This document shows, piece after piece, positions 12,669 to 23,790 of a stretch of DNA of 37,442 nt. The position numbers and the translations under genes were made by a program. The notes under the pieces were generated by a model. That model was not told the origin of the DNA. It did no database searches and saw only the letters and a program-made list of their open reading frames with translations. The stretch lies in assembly GCA_002005505.1 (NCBI GenBank), contig KV908459.1, positions 20,001-57,442 on the forward strand. Reading direction: 5' to 3'. Position 1 is the first letter of the stretch. Each line of letters starts with the position of its first letter. This stretch comes from Botryococcus braunii. Its lineage: Eukaryota; Chlorophyta; Trebouxiophyceae.

Positions 12669-14509
12669 CATCCATCTATCTATCTCTCTCCCCCCCCCCC
12701 CCGGCTCCCTCTCCCTCTGTCTCCCCCCTTCCCTCCCTCCCTCCTCCCCCGCTCCCCCCCCCCCTCTCTCTCTTCTCTCTCCCTCCGTTTCAGCCCCCTC
12801 TCGCACCCCTTTCTCTTTCTTGGAGGGAGATTTCTCACAGATATGCCAGTGTGTTTTCTACTATCGGCCATGTACCAAACACTGTGTGTCTATGTACTCT
12901 GCCTTCATGTGGGGCAGGAGGACAAGTTCACTCCCCCTCTCCCCCCCCCCCCCGGGCGGGGGGTGGATGCTCTTGTTGGAGTGGGGGCGTGTGTGGGCGT
13001 GGGAGGGAGGGGGGGGGGAGGGGGAGGGAGGGGGAGGGAGGGAGGGAGATGGAGAGAGCCGTGCATGCGAGAGCGCACAGGTGGAGTGGGATGGGGTGAG
13101 TGTTTGCATTTGTTGGCTGTGTTCAACTGTCTTGAGGGAGTGACTTTTTCCAGGTCTCAAAAGGCATCTGTTAACCGTTTTGAACCGATTTGTAGTGTAT
13201 AGGCCAACCATCTCAGGCTCGGTGATTTGCATGTGTATTGGTATGCAGACAACGGTCAGCTCTTTTCTGGAGGTCAGTTTGTCCCGGTTTTGCGTGTCAC
13301 AGTTTCAACCAGCTTTTCCAAGTCAGGGGTCGACTTCTCAATGTGCTTCACTCACTGTGCTGGCAGGAGGAGATTTTACCCCAGTGAGGAGTGATAGCCA
13401 GACCAACATTTCTCTATCAAGTAGAGAGGTGGGAACTCCCACTGCACGGAACAGCAGCATCCAGCAGGGGCAGGGATCCTCTGACAGCCCCCTTGTACAA
13501 CGGGGTCTTATGCTCAACGTATCAACTGGCAGAGCCATCAAGATTGGCGGGCCCACATACCAAGCCCTACAGGACAAGGTTCTTCTCTGTTCCAATCCTT
13601 CGTTCAGATTGGCTCTGTCTTTCCCCATCCCCGTTTCTTCAATTTTCCGTCCCCCCCCCCCCCTCCTTGGGGAACACCGCATTATATCACCCATCCCTCC
13701 TTTCTCCTTGACATGTCACAACGTGCACGTGCATGCGTGTGGGTGGGTGGGTGTGTAGTTGCAATTAAACTTCGAAATTGCATATTCAGAACAGGACTTC
13801 TATTCCAGTGTCATGTGGAATGCCCACTCCTGGGTTCAGCTGTAAGGGTGTGTTCGTGGTGCGTATGACAGATCCTCGCTCACGGACAGGGTGTGTGCAG
13901 GTGTTGCACACCCCTTTGTAATGTGTGGGCTCTGTATTTGTTTGTTTGTTTTGCTTGCTTGCTTGCGTGCTTGTTTGCTTGTTGTCAAGGGGTTGATGGG
14001 GCTACAGTTGTATGCTGAACTACTATATTTCGGGCTATGCCGCAAACCATGACGCTTGCATCCGAGATCTGGACATGCTTTTGTAACTACACATTGAGAC
14101 TTCGTGACTGATTGGCAAATCCTTTCTTCCTCGTCGTCTCCCCCCCCCCCTTCACTGTCTGTCTGTGGCTTGCCCTTCATCGGTTCTTGTCCCCACTGTG
14201 TGCGTACGCAAGCATGTGTATCTTGTTCGTCACCAATTTGATGCGTGCTGATACAGGATCCAAGGAGAATGGTATTTGTCAGTGATCGGGCAGAGGTGAT
14301 TTGGGATTTTGAACAGTTTTGAAGCATGTTGTGAAAGAAGGGCCAAAAACATGGGGTATGTTGGTTATCTTGGAATGCCATTGCAGGGCTGGGAGGCTGA
14401 TATGCGAGAAGGTGTTATCAAGCCACCTGGAGCTACACCTAGCAAGGGAGGTTCTCCCGGCAGCTCCCGGTCTAAGAGGGGTTCCTCCGCAAAGAGGACT
14501 CCTAAATAG
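9817..14509 (+). CDS. NEMP: NEMP/TMEM194-family nuclear envelope integral membrane protein (plant type)
   Basis: Exons: 9817-10002 (ATG), 10115-10283, 10408-10594, 10926-11049, 11521 to about 11763, about 11932-12350, 13367-13578 and 14387-14509 (TAG). All junction phases agree except exon 5/6, where the exact sites are uncertain. The N-terminus is a signal peptide (CCLLLAALACYA). A lumenal domain carries LSPFGDTHIFV, the counterpart of the plant NEMP MSPF-D-x-x-I-x-V segment. Membrane segments follow: FMLSLGIVGLLLYNFAGPL, SVSFMLLSAVILLFVVY, TLPNKRAVAAMFTLFGTSM, LYMAVTCIIGWGVTYYF and LGLGLIAFSTSVPGISLTV. NEMPs act at the inner nuclear envelope and support germline and fertility functions in animals and plants. 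The nucleoplasmic tail (KKTTGATKVLEEGSPWRKL, then GTAVYRLPDGT) ends with STGRAIKIGGPTYQALQDKG and a basic Ser/Gly/Lys tail. Intron 4 holds a 32-bp palindrome and intron 6 a long CT tract. Confidence 0.82.
11420..11451. repeat. 32-bp perfect palindrome in NEMP intron 4
   Basis: The half-site AGTGCAAACATCTATA is followed directly by its exact reverse complement, with no spacer. It is flanked by TATATA runs. No open frame or splice site is involved. Confidence 0.95.
12571..12780. repeat. (CT)n microsatellite with compound tail, NEMP intron 6
   Basis: An almost uninterrupted CT tract runs from 12571 to 12657. TATC/CATC tetranucleotides, a poly-C run and further C/T-rich sequence to about 12780 follow. 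More C- and G-runs continue to about 13060. All of it lies within the intron between 12350 and 13367. Confidence 0.95.
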
Positions 14510-15201
14510 GGTTGTTGATGGAACCACGCTAGGTTGTCAGGAGGGTCCCCACGAGGACGCAGAACGAGGGATGCAGATATGCATGTCCTTGGTGCATGAG
14601 GAGCCGCATATTTTGGGGCAAGGGGTGTAAAGCTAGCATTGGGACATAGCAGATGCCTGGCATACGGAGTGTAGGGGCTCTGGGAGAGAGGCCGCAGGAG
14701 TGTCTTAGTTTGAGTGAATCCCAACGTGGGGCGGTGTATTGCATGCTTGGACTGAGAGTTATCATGGCTTGCATTCATTAGCTTGCTCAGAGGGTGGTTT
14801 GCCCGATGTGGTTGCTTGCGTGTGCATGTGAGATTGCCTTATCTAAAAGTGCTAGACGAAGGGGACCTTGAAGTAGAAGTAGAGCAAGGGGAAGGAATGG
14901 GTCTGTCATGGAAGGTGTCAGGACCACATGGCGCGGTGTCCCTGTTGTTGGCGTATGTCGGAGCGTTGTAGTTGCTCGCTGCAGACCTTCGTGCTGTTAG
15001 GTGCATTTGAGAGTCGGTCTCAATCATGGAGGTGCTTGTTTGCAAGAGGATAAGTTCTTGCCATGGGGAGAGGAATGGGGTAAAAGAGAAGGCCGCACAA
15101 GCAGAGGGGCATGATGGGGAGGGCGTTCAGCAGTGTTGATTTGGGCGATCCTAGTCCACAGGCCTTCTCCCAGGACGTCAGCAACTGTCCCCTCCACTGT
15201 G

Positions 15202-15204
<3 letters not shown>

Positions 15205-15287
<83 letters not shown>
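15205..15287. repeat. (GT)n microsatellite
   Basis: A GT dinucleotide tract of about 80 bp ends in GTGCGTGCGTGCG. It lies in intergenic sequence. Confidence 0.97.
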
Positions 15288-15291
<4 letters not shown>

Positions 15292-15717
15292 CGTGCGTTC
15301 ACTTGGAACGGAAAATGTCAAGTGTTCTCAAGCAACATTTGCTAAAAAGGTAAGTATACGTAAAGATGCGGCAAGTGTGAAGGACACCAAAGTAGTATGC
15401 TTTTTGAGCATTCTTTGGTCGCACTTGCGGCTGCCAGGACTTGAAGTTACGTAATGGAAGTTTTGTAATTGGCGGAAAGAACGTATTAAAGTTTCGATTG
15501 TCGTTTTATTGATGGCAACGATGACTTGAGCACAGAATAATAATGTTCCTTTGGCGCAAACTATTGTCACAAATGGGGACCAGCACGGCCCGCCAAAAGT
15601 TGGCTGTTTTGTCATGAACTCGCATCCAGGATAGCGCCCACATCTTGCAGTCAAGATTGCCGCATCCCCTTGTCGTCGCTCTCCTGCCTGTGGTTAAAGG
15701 GGCAACAATACTCCAAT

Positions 15718-15719
<2 letters not shown>

Positions 15720-15806
<87 letters not shown>

Positions 15807-15852
15807 CCCCCCCCCTCTCTCGCACACGCACAGGCGCCCGCGTGCGCGCGCG

Positions 15853-15887
<35 letters not shown>
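15720..15887. repeat. Compound (CT)n / poly-C / (CA)n microsatellite
   Basis: A CT tract (15720-15803) is followed by a C run, a short CG-alternating stretch and a CA tract (15857-15887). G- and A-rich sequence continues to about 15980. The long Ser-Leu or Glu-Arg open frames here are only translations of the repeat. Confidence 0.97.
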
Positions 15888-15889
<2 letters not shown>

Positions 15890-16208
15890 GAACGAGAGAG
15901 AACATGCACGAATACACATGCGTGCGCACAAGAGACAGAGAAGGGGGGGGGGGGGAGGACGAAGAGAGAGAGGAGGGGGGAATTTACATTCCAGCTTTTG
16001 AAAGCTTTTAATTTGTTCCATTTCCTACGGTAAATTAGAGCCCCAAAGGCCTGATGTCATTCAATTCTAGAACTCCGATCGGCTACCACGTCTGAACGCG
16101 CTTGCTTCCTGTAATTAGGACGTACGGATTGCCAAGTCCCCTTGAAAGTCCAGGTCGGGAAGGCCAAAAGATCTAGACCCACCCATGGGCACATGCATGC
16201 CCGTATGC

Positions 16209-16228
16209 ATTTGGCCATATGGCCAAAT
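16209..16228. repeat. 20-bp perfect palindrome
   Basis: The half-site ATTTGGCCAT is followed at once by its reverse complement. It lies in intergenic sequence. Confidence 0.9.
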
Positions 16229-17871
16229 TAGGCCGTCTGTGCCCGTGAGGGACAGAAGACTCCATCTCCGCATTCATGTCCATGCCCAAATAAGAAGGCC
16301 CTTTAAAGCGGATCCGGAAACAAAGAAGGGCCCTTGTTTAGCAGCTTCGTCATTGACTCTTTTGAAAATTTCTCATCAGGATCGGGACCTGTGTCCCACT
16401 CTACGTTATGATGCATATGCATGCACAAGCGCGTTCTAATCACCCAACGGGGATCGAGTCACATAGACAATCGACTTCATGAAGGCTGATCATAATTACT
16501 CTGCAGAAAATGTCTGCACTATTGTAGCCATGCCTAAAGAGGCGGTTCTTCACAAGTACTAGCAAGCACATGACCTACGTGACGCGTCATCCTTCTGGAT
16601 CATCCACCTGCACGTGTGCGCTCTCTCCTCGAGTGGGAGGGTGCAATGGCCTTCCTAAACCTAAAACGTCTACATCTTGCCCAAGCTTGCCTAAGCTCTT
16701 AAGACTTATGGCGGTCCTCAGATGTGGGACGGGCTCCAATCGGAATGAGGCCAGGGTTGCAGATGGTTTAAATTCGTTTGGGACCAGGACGGAGTGCGGC
16801 CCGTGAGTCATACATTCCAAGACTGTACACATATATGGCATGCCTATTGTAAATATAAAGATTCTGTAGTTTTGTGTCTGAAACACATAATGATCACGAG
16901 CCCGTATCTGTCTGTTCCAATCTATCCAACACAAACGGCCAAGCTTTCCTTGTAGCCGGCCGCAAGGCCAACACTTCATAAAGACAGCTGCAGCGCTGGC
17001 TAGCCTGATGTGCATGATTGTTCAGGTAGCCATGCGCTAACACAAGATCCTGGGACATGCAGTTCCTCTGGCAAACTCTGTATCTCACAAGACATCATGG
17101 GAATTTTAATTGGTGACAGTTTTCCCCAACCTTCCTGCCCTGGGCTACAAGGCCTAGTTACCCAACCATATAGATGCATCTTCCCACCATGCCTGAGCAA
17201 CCTGGCTTGGGCTTGGTTAAACGGCCTGGGTATCCAACAATGTCCTTCCATGCCCAAGGTTATAGAATTGGAGTACGATGGTACCGGGTGTACTCCAAAC
17301 AAAAATCCTGGGCTAAGATATATATGGAGTGCTCTATTGGACTTACTGGAAAAACTGACTGGAAACTGACTGGAAAACTGACTGGAAAAACCAATTGAAT
17401 TTTCTTTTGCAAATGAATAAGCTGCACGACACTTACAACTTCTGCGAGCAAGCACGAATTGCATTTACAATTGTCCAACCTTCGTTTTGAGGTCCCTACG
17501 ACATCATGAAAAACTAGATCTTGACTTGCCATGAATTACTCTGTATTGCCAAAAGGCAAAGTAACATACTAAAAAGTAAAAGTCATTGTAAACCTAATTT
17601 AACTAGTGTCTGCCCTAACTGTAGTCACCATCAAAACGGCCCTTGCAACTTCTTTTTTGTCTCTTTAAGGAGAAGAAGGACCCAGCCCCCCCCCCCCCCT
17701 CCAACCCCTCTTTAAAACATCCACGTCGTAAAGAACGCCTTTTCTGGTTATTCAAACTTTTACGCCAGGCCTTCTTTTTCAAAATGCTGAGCGGGTCAGG
17801 ATGGAGTGTACGGGGCAACACTTATTCCTGTGTAACCACCACTGAAAGCTAGACCCACTGGGAAGACACCC

Positions 17872-19081
17872 TTAAAAAACTGGGCAAGTTTCCCATTTGG
17901 CGAAGAGAGACCTGCCTAGATCCCCAGAGTTGCCGAGGTTGAGAAGGAAAAAGAAGATTTCACGTACTCTGAAGTGATAGTTCGGTTTGTCTGGTAGATG
18001 GAAAAGAATTCATCAGCCAAGGGTCCCAGAAGAGTCGTGTTGGTAATGGGAACCCCAACTGGTAGCTTGTAAATGCCAGTTAACTCAGCCACGGGTGTTG
18101 TTGCATTGGGTGGGGAGAAAACTTTGAGATCCAAGGCACCAGAAATTTGTGTTTTCCACTCAAATCTCGCCAGTTCACCAGGGCTTTGCAAGGGATTACT
18201 GATCAGCGTGGGGGCCACAGCAGAGGAATACAGCTGCATGATCCGGAACACAGGCGGCCCGTCCTTTATTCTGGAAACAGCTGTGGTAATCAGCTGAAAC
18301 CCAAAAACCCCCTTCTTAGAAGGAACATGGTTGCAGTGCTGTGTGTACGCATCCTTGTTGAAGTGTCATGTCACAGGTTATTCAATATGTAGTCAGGGAC
18401 TCACATTTTCCCTCTTTTGTGCTACTGCTTGCAACCGTTGATAGCGAACTAAAAAAAGGGGCATGTCCAAGACAGCCCATCTGTTGGACAGAGTGAGTTT
18501 AAGTTGTCCAAAGCCAAAACTTACTGCAAGTCGTCTGGGTTTCTATTGTTTCCTTTTTTTTTTCCTTTTTCTTTTTTTCCCCTTTGTTTGGGGGGGGGGG
18601 GTGTATGATTTTGCATGTCATTCAGCATGCTGCGCTGCACCGACTTTTTGCTGTATCCCCTCAGATATGGAACACAGTTTCGCACAGATACATGCACATG
18701 CGCTTGCGGTACAAAGGTCATATGTGAAACGCATTAGGAACAACTTGTTAAAACAGGGGCAGCAGACACTGTTGGCCTTGTTGACCAACAAAGGAAAAAG
18801 AGTGTCAAGTCCGCATCAAGCAGAAACAAGTGCCAGCAGCAGTAATATTCCCTACATGCTGATCGCTCACCAGGTCATATGGACCCCACAAGCTTGTTGA
18901 GTAACGGATAATCGCAACAGTCGTGATGCCGAGGTAGTGAATATTGGGGTCCTTGACCATATCATCTGCTGCAGTAACTCCTGGGGTTGGTACAGCAAAC
19001 CAAATAATCTGGAAGTCCGTGCCAGGGAGCCATGGTGGACTTGGATATGGGAACGAGGTTGTTGCCTCAGTCTCAGCAAAT
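17872..19081 (-). CDS. Acetoacetate-decarboxylase-like protein (5' partial, one or more exons missing)
   Basis: The clear minus-strand exons are 19081-18871, 18293-17968 and 17911-17872 (stop TAA). The last two join in phase. The first ends YLGITTVAIIRY..LWGPYDL before a gtgagc donor, matching the R-Y-x-x-S-x-x-G-P-Y-D segment of the fungal/algal acetoacetate-decarboxylase-like barrel family. The second reads FRIMQLYSSAV, then GELARFEW and LDLKVFSPPN, matching the family's R-I-x-x-x-Y-x-S / P-x-x-L-A-R-F-x-W region. A further open exon candidate ends at 18405 (RLQAVAQKREN, gtgagt donor) and fits the 18293 exon in phase. The segment after GPYD, where a catalytic lysine region would fall, could not be placed, so activity cannot be inferred. 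The start codon is upstream, beyond or within the microsatellite at 19.3 kb. NxT sequons hint at a secretory form. Confidence 0.52.
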
Positions 19082-19296
19082 CTGCATGGTTAACAAAGAC
19101 CATGAGTGCTCTGCATTGTCAGATTTTGAAGTCAACCGGTGCAAGGTCCTATGAGCATATCATAGCATATCACGCCACTTTTGTCACTTAGTGGTCCAAG
19201 AGTAAGTTGCAACTGGCAGAATTGGTATGCATTCTGTTATTTCAAACGCTATGAAACGTCATACATCAGACGCGCATGCGCACGCGCGCGCGTGCA

Positions 19297-19460
<164 letters not shown>

Positions 19461-19529
19461 GAGAGGAGAGAGGGGGAGGGAGAAAAGAGCGAGCAGCCAA
19501 GAGAGAGAGAGAGGGGGGGGGAGGGCAGG

Positions 19530-19600
19530 GGGTGTGGAGCCACTGGATGCCAGTAGTAATGCAATGGTGCGGTTAAGCTTTTTGCAGGACGCACTATGGA
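19530..19600 (-). repeat. Anchor of a microsatellite-bearing dispersed repeat, copy 1
   Basis: On the minus strand this contains CCGCACCATTGCATTACTAC followed by TGGCATCCAGTGGCTCCACA. The same string (two small differences) occurs on the plus strand at 26125-26175. The match continues outward through a GTGC(A/G)TC block. In both places the anchor is followed by a C/T-rich run, and then GT repeats. Confidence 0.85.
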
Positions 19601-21110
19601 GACACAAAATAAGTCACAGGCTTTAGGAAACCGCTGAAAATAGTCCAGACGTGGAATCTGAGGGACCTTATGATTAGAGGAGAAAAATAATTTATTGTTT
19701 AAGCTGCATGGCTTGCTCAGTGGTACTTACACAGCGTCTGTTGAGCTACCCCGCGTTGACTCATAACCTACATGTACAGGCCCATTCAAACCGATTTCAA
19801 GGTTCCTTCCCGATATCCACTAGACATTAAAGCAATTGCGGCTCAAATGGAAATTATCACTCGAGCACTCTCACCTCCTGATTGTGCAGACGTGATCGCT
19901 AAAGCACATAGGACGATGTAGGAAGCTATCGGCAGGTTTCCTACATTGATCACACACCCCGGGTGTGTTAGGTTTCTCTTTTTCTGTAATTTCCAATGTA
20001 TGTCTTTCTTCTTTTTCTCTTTTGCAATTTAATATCTCTTGCGCATCTTCAATGGTCCGATGTTCTACAGCATATGCCAGGCCTGGGTGTAAACAATGCG
20101 TTCCGCTTGCTTTCGACAAGGTCACTTTGCAAGGCAGATGACGCAAGGGTCCAGAACGCACCTCGTAATTGTCTGAACATCTGTATCAGGTGCCGCGGCA
20201 TTATGTAAGCTTAACCCTTCCGATATACTCTGCTGTTCTGAAATCACACGCACTTCTGAGGAGAATTAACAGGGTTGTGGGGTTGTCGTGGGTTATGCGA
20301 TTGCTTTTGTGAAACTTTGTTTGGAGGACACCAGCATTTGTTGGCGGTTGAAATTGAATTCAAAACGGGACGCGCGTCCTGATTACGATCGGCAGTTCTC
20401 TACGCAGTCGTTCCGGACGTTCTTCCCGCGCGCGGGAAGTGGGTTACGGACCTGTGGTTCCTCTTGGGAGGCTTATACGACCACGTGATGCCTCTCTGTC
20501 TTCTCGTTGCCTTCAACGCCGCTTGAAGCGCTGTAGCGGGTAGTCACTGAGAAGCCTACGCTAACAAACCGTATATACATGCATGTGCATCTCTTTCCAT
20601 TTGGTATTTAAATTGTAGAGTACCGTCGACATGTTGGGCTTTGGGTGTGCGGCATTGCTCTTGGCCATGATTACTTGTCCCATGGATCCCGATAGTTTTG
20701 GAAGTACGGTTCAAGTGTACTTAGAAAAAAGTTAAAGTGTGCATGACCCGGCACACGCGGAGACGAGATTATGTAAGCACCACCAATACTCCCCGTGGCC
20801 CCCATACATACACGAAGTTGCTTTGTCTCCACCCAGCATAACCAAGCCCTTGAAGAAAAGCACAGACAGACCAATGTGCATACAATTGGTTCCTGGTTTG
20901 TTGTGGGCGACCCCGTCAGCCGGATGGATCCACAGCATCCCCAGCAACCTGTGGATGTACACGGAGACGGTGACGTGGTATGGAAGTGTACTAACGTACT
21001 CGGGGTGACATAATGTAAAGTAACGTACTCGGGGTTTATATCATATAATCCTGTTGTTATCATAATCGAACCTGCCAGCCTTCAGATATTCCCTTGTCAA
21101 TAAGTTTAGG
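19601..21110. other. Region without a supported gene
   Basis: A minus-strand frame at 19871-20161 encodes a charged stretch with a C-x2-C...C pattern (VCDQCRKPADSFLHRPMC). A plus-strand frame ends at 21013 with WFVVGDPVSRMDPQHPQQP. Neither has recognisable relatives, clear splice neighbours or repeats around it. They may be remnants of old mobile elements. I see no RNA gene. Confidence 0.3.
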
Positions 21111-21114
21111 ATGT

Positions 21115-23070
21115 CGGTGGCTTATGGGGGCTTATGGGGTTTGGATTTATGGGGCTTGTGTCGTTGGTTTGTGGGCCTCGGGCGTCATGGGACCTGGGTC
21201 TTATAATTATAATTATGGGATTTTGGGACAAATGTTGATTTGAGTTATGTGCGATACGTCGGGCCAATGGGGATGTGGGAAAAAGTATTAAAGAGAAAAT
21301 GATATTTGGTGTCATGTGCACGTATAGCATGTATGTTCCAGATAACCGTAAGGTCTGATATAAATGAAGGAGACACATGGAGGATGTATTTCTTACTATA
21401 CACATATGTGACAAACTTATGGGACTAACAGTGGAGAGTGTGAAGGGAAGAGGTAGGGTGCAGAAGCCCTATGGTAGTATGGGAGTAGACTTATGAGACT
21501 ATTGGAGTATATACCATATATACCACATATGGGAGACTCAATGGACTTGGGTATGTAGCCTTGGGACTTGAGACTCATGGGACATGTCGTGGGCCATATG
21601 GGACTTGGATTTTGGGATTTGTGGGACTCACCACTTGGGCCTGATTTGACTTGGGACTTATGGTATTCGGGACATACGTTGATCTGGTCACATGCGATAT
21701 GTCGGTGTTGCATTGTCAAGATTATTTACTGCCTTTTCCTCAAAAGAGTAATGGTGGCCACGTGAGAGAGAGAGAGAGAGCGGTGAGAACAGTTAGGCAT
21801 GCCGATTTGCGCAAATCGTGTAGACAATACTTCCATAGTTGATGAGGTACAGGATTGACATCCTCCGGATCCTCCGGAGGTAATGTAGTACACAGACACG
21901 TATTTCGAACTAAGGTTTAGAGGTGCGGGCACGGTTAAGCAAGGCACTTGGTTGGAACTATTAAGGCACTCCGAGTGCTTGTTTCTGTTGCCAATCAGTC
22001 CTTGTTACTTGGGGAGTCACTGCTCTGCTACGCTCAAACAGCTGGAGAGTGACCCCTGCTAAGCCTCCGTCGTGTCCACACCATGCAGGTAACCAGAATT
22101 GTATTAGAACAGTGTAATAAGGTACAAGTTGGAACAATACTAGACATGCTATTGATCTGATGTTGTTCGTCTGTGATCGGACAGTGAGATTTGTTTTAAT
22201 CGCCCCATGAGCGGGATAGGTTAGTTTGAATCGTGACTACTAGCTAGGAAAGAGAGAGAATGTAATTGACTTGGTTGGAACTATTAAAGCACTCCGGGTG
22301 CTTGTCTCTGTTGCCAATCAGTCCTTGTTACTTGGGGAGTCACTGCTCTCCTACACTCACACAGCTGGAGAGTGATCCCGACTAAGCCCCCGTCGTGTCC
22401 ACACCATGCAGGGAATACGCCAGCCCATAACCTTTCAGTCGGGACATAGGGATGTGGGAAAGTACAAGGGATGTACAAGGGATGTACAAGCAATGCGATG
22501 TGTCGGGACAAGAGAGTACAGTCCAAGTCAAGAGAGTACAGTAGAGTACATTATACAGAGTACAGTACACATAGTACAGTACATATATTACAGCACACAT
22601 AGTACAGTCCAGTCAAAAGAGTACGGTACAGTACAGTACTCTAGTCAAGAGCGTACAATAAAGGACAGGAGAGTGAAGTACAAAAGATGTACAAGGGATG
22701 CGATACGATGGGACAAAAGGGGAAGTGGAAAAGTACAAGGGAATCAAAGTTGTTGTCATGTGCATATATAGCATGTATGTTCCTGGTCTTGGTTTGATGT
22801 GAATGAAGAAGAGAAAGGGTGTATTTATTACTATAATCATGTGTGACAAACTTATGGGAGTAACAGTGGGTCGTTTGAAGGGGGCATGTAGGTGGAGGGT
22901 GGAGCTCCACCTCCACCTACTCGAGTAGACTTATGGGAGTATGGGAGAAGACTTATGGGAGTATGGGAGTAGATTTATGGGAGTATGGGAGACTCATGGG
23001 ACTCGGGAGTCCCATGTCCCAAGTTGGGACTCATGTATGTCTGGGGCTTGGGACTTGGGATTAAGTAGGT
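21115..23070. repeat. Degenerate G/T-rich direct repeat, two copies
   Basis: Copy A (about 21115-21650) and copy B (about 21650-23070, enlarged) share several blocks in the same order. These are GCGATA(C/T)GTCGG, GGGATGTGGGAAA, GTCATGTGCA followed by TATAGCATGTATGTTCC, TGTGACAAACTTATGGGA(C/G)TAACAGTG, and then many copies of TATGGGAGTA and GGGACT. Copy B is split by a 732-bp solo LTR and contains an expanded stretch of GTACAG/AGTACA units at about 22460-22680. A 33-bp near-palindrome of GTGGAG-rich sequence lies at 22889-22921. No coding capacity is evident. Confidence 0.7.
21706..22437 (+). mobile_element. Solo LTR, copia family with duplicated internal segment (divergent subfamily)
   Basis: It starts TGTTGCATTG and ends CCCATAACCTTTCA (TG..CA, 732 bp). 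It is flanked by a perfect 5-bp target duplication GTCGG at 21701-21705 and 22438-22442. Removing the LTR restores the context GATATGTCGGGACA, seen as GATGTGTCGGGACA at about 22496 and GATACGTCGGGCC at about 21253. A 144-bp segment occurs twice inside (21946-22089 and 22269-22412). The first copy ends CATGCAG/GTAAC and the second CATGCAG/GGAAT. Orientation follows from the CATAACC end shared with the LTR at 32002. No internal element sequence remains. Confidence 0.88.
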
Positions 23071-23091
23071 AGGGAGAATGTGGTGTGTGTA

Positions 23092-23790
23092 TGTTGAGTT
23101 CTGAACATTATTAGTTAATGCCTTGTGATTTAAGTGATCTTCATGTGTGCACTATTAGGATATGGGTCCATTGAGAACATAAGGTACGTTGAGACACGTT
23201 AGGTTTTGGACGCTTTCGAACATAAGGTCAATCTGATCTAGATGACGCGTTAGTGTGAAAGGACTATTAAAGCTGCGATCACCGCACAGTCGAGCAACTG
23301 GTTTGGAAAGATACTGGGCACATAAGGATGCCAGTCGTGTTCACTTAGTTGCATTTGTTTAAAGAGCAGACAGTCGTCAAGGACTGTAGCTGGAGAAACA
23401 CAAACTTACGACCTGTCTGCTTGCTTACAGGTGCGGTGACGTAGGGTGTGTATTGGTAATGTGTTCATGTTTGATTGCTGGTTTGTAAGTGAACCATCTT
23501 AGTGTACAATCAAGCCTCCCAAACAGCTAACGGACGGAGTCTGGATTGAGTATAGGAAGGTATTTGCTTTCAGCCGTCAGGAGCTTATCCGTGTGTAGAT
23601 GCTCATTGACAGATCAACGTGTAACAGAACTGGTTTGGAAAGATACTGGCCACATAAGGATGCCAGTCTTGTTCACGCAGTTGCATGTGTTTAAAGAGCA
23701 GACAGTCGTCAAGGACTGTAGCTGGAGAAACACAAACTTACGACATCTCTGCTTGCTTACGGGATACGCCAATGCCCATAACCTTTTACA
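23092..23790 (+). mobile_element. Solo LTR of the same copia lineage as the LTR at 32002
   Basis: It starts TGTTGAGTTCTGAACATTAT and ends GCCCATAACCTTTTACA (699 bp). It is flanked by a perfect 5-bp target duplication GTGTA at 23087-23091 and 23791-23795. The first 120 bp are nearly identical to the LTR at 32002-32695. A 135-bp segment occurs twice (about 23297-23431 and 23629-23763) with roughly eight differences between copies. The short open frame inside (23546-23827) is not considered a gene. Confidence 0.92.

Larger units (their letters stand above)
14510..17871. other. Intergenic region with microsatellites, no supported gene
   Basis: This separates the NEMP stop from the stop of the minus-strand decarboxylase-like gene (convergent 3' ends). 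A TGTAA motif, the usual polyadenylation signal of chlorophyte algae, occurs at about 14627, 118 bp after the NEMP stop. The region holds (GT)n at about 15205-15287, (CT)n at 15720-15803 and (CA)n at 15857-15887, plus a 20-bp palindrome at 16209-16228. A short tandem array of ACTGGAAA-type units lies at about 17342-17392. Minus-strand open frames at 16587-17015 and 17000-17464 have no recognisable motif. Confidence 0.5.

Noticed and set aside
12542..13143. Long Ser-Leu and Pro-rich open frames
   Set aside because: They are translations of a CT/C-rich microsatellite inside NEMP intron 6. Phase-matched exons on both sides show it is spliced out.
12861..13232. Minus-strand Pro-rich frame opposite NEMP intron 6
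   Set aside because: It is the complement of G/C homopolymer runs, with no motif and no splice partners.
15024..16033. His-Thr, Cys-Val and Glu-Arg repeat open frames
   Set aside because: They arise from GT, CT and CA dinucleotide tracts read in every frame. There is no flanking coding sequence.
16587..17464. Two long minus-strand frames as a possible gene
   Set aside because: No recognisable domain, no convincing start or splice sites, and they sit in the convergent 3' region of two gene models.
21106..21719. Pro/Ser-rich minus-strand frames
   Set aside because: They are products of TATGGGA/GGGACT repeats, not conserved between the two repeat copies.
22460..22680. Possible CRISPR-like or satellite array of GTACAG units
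   Set aside because: The units are short and irregular with no constant spacer. In a eukaryotic repeat this is simple-sequence expansion.
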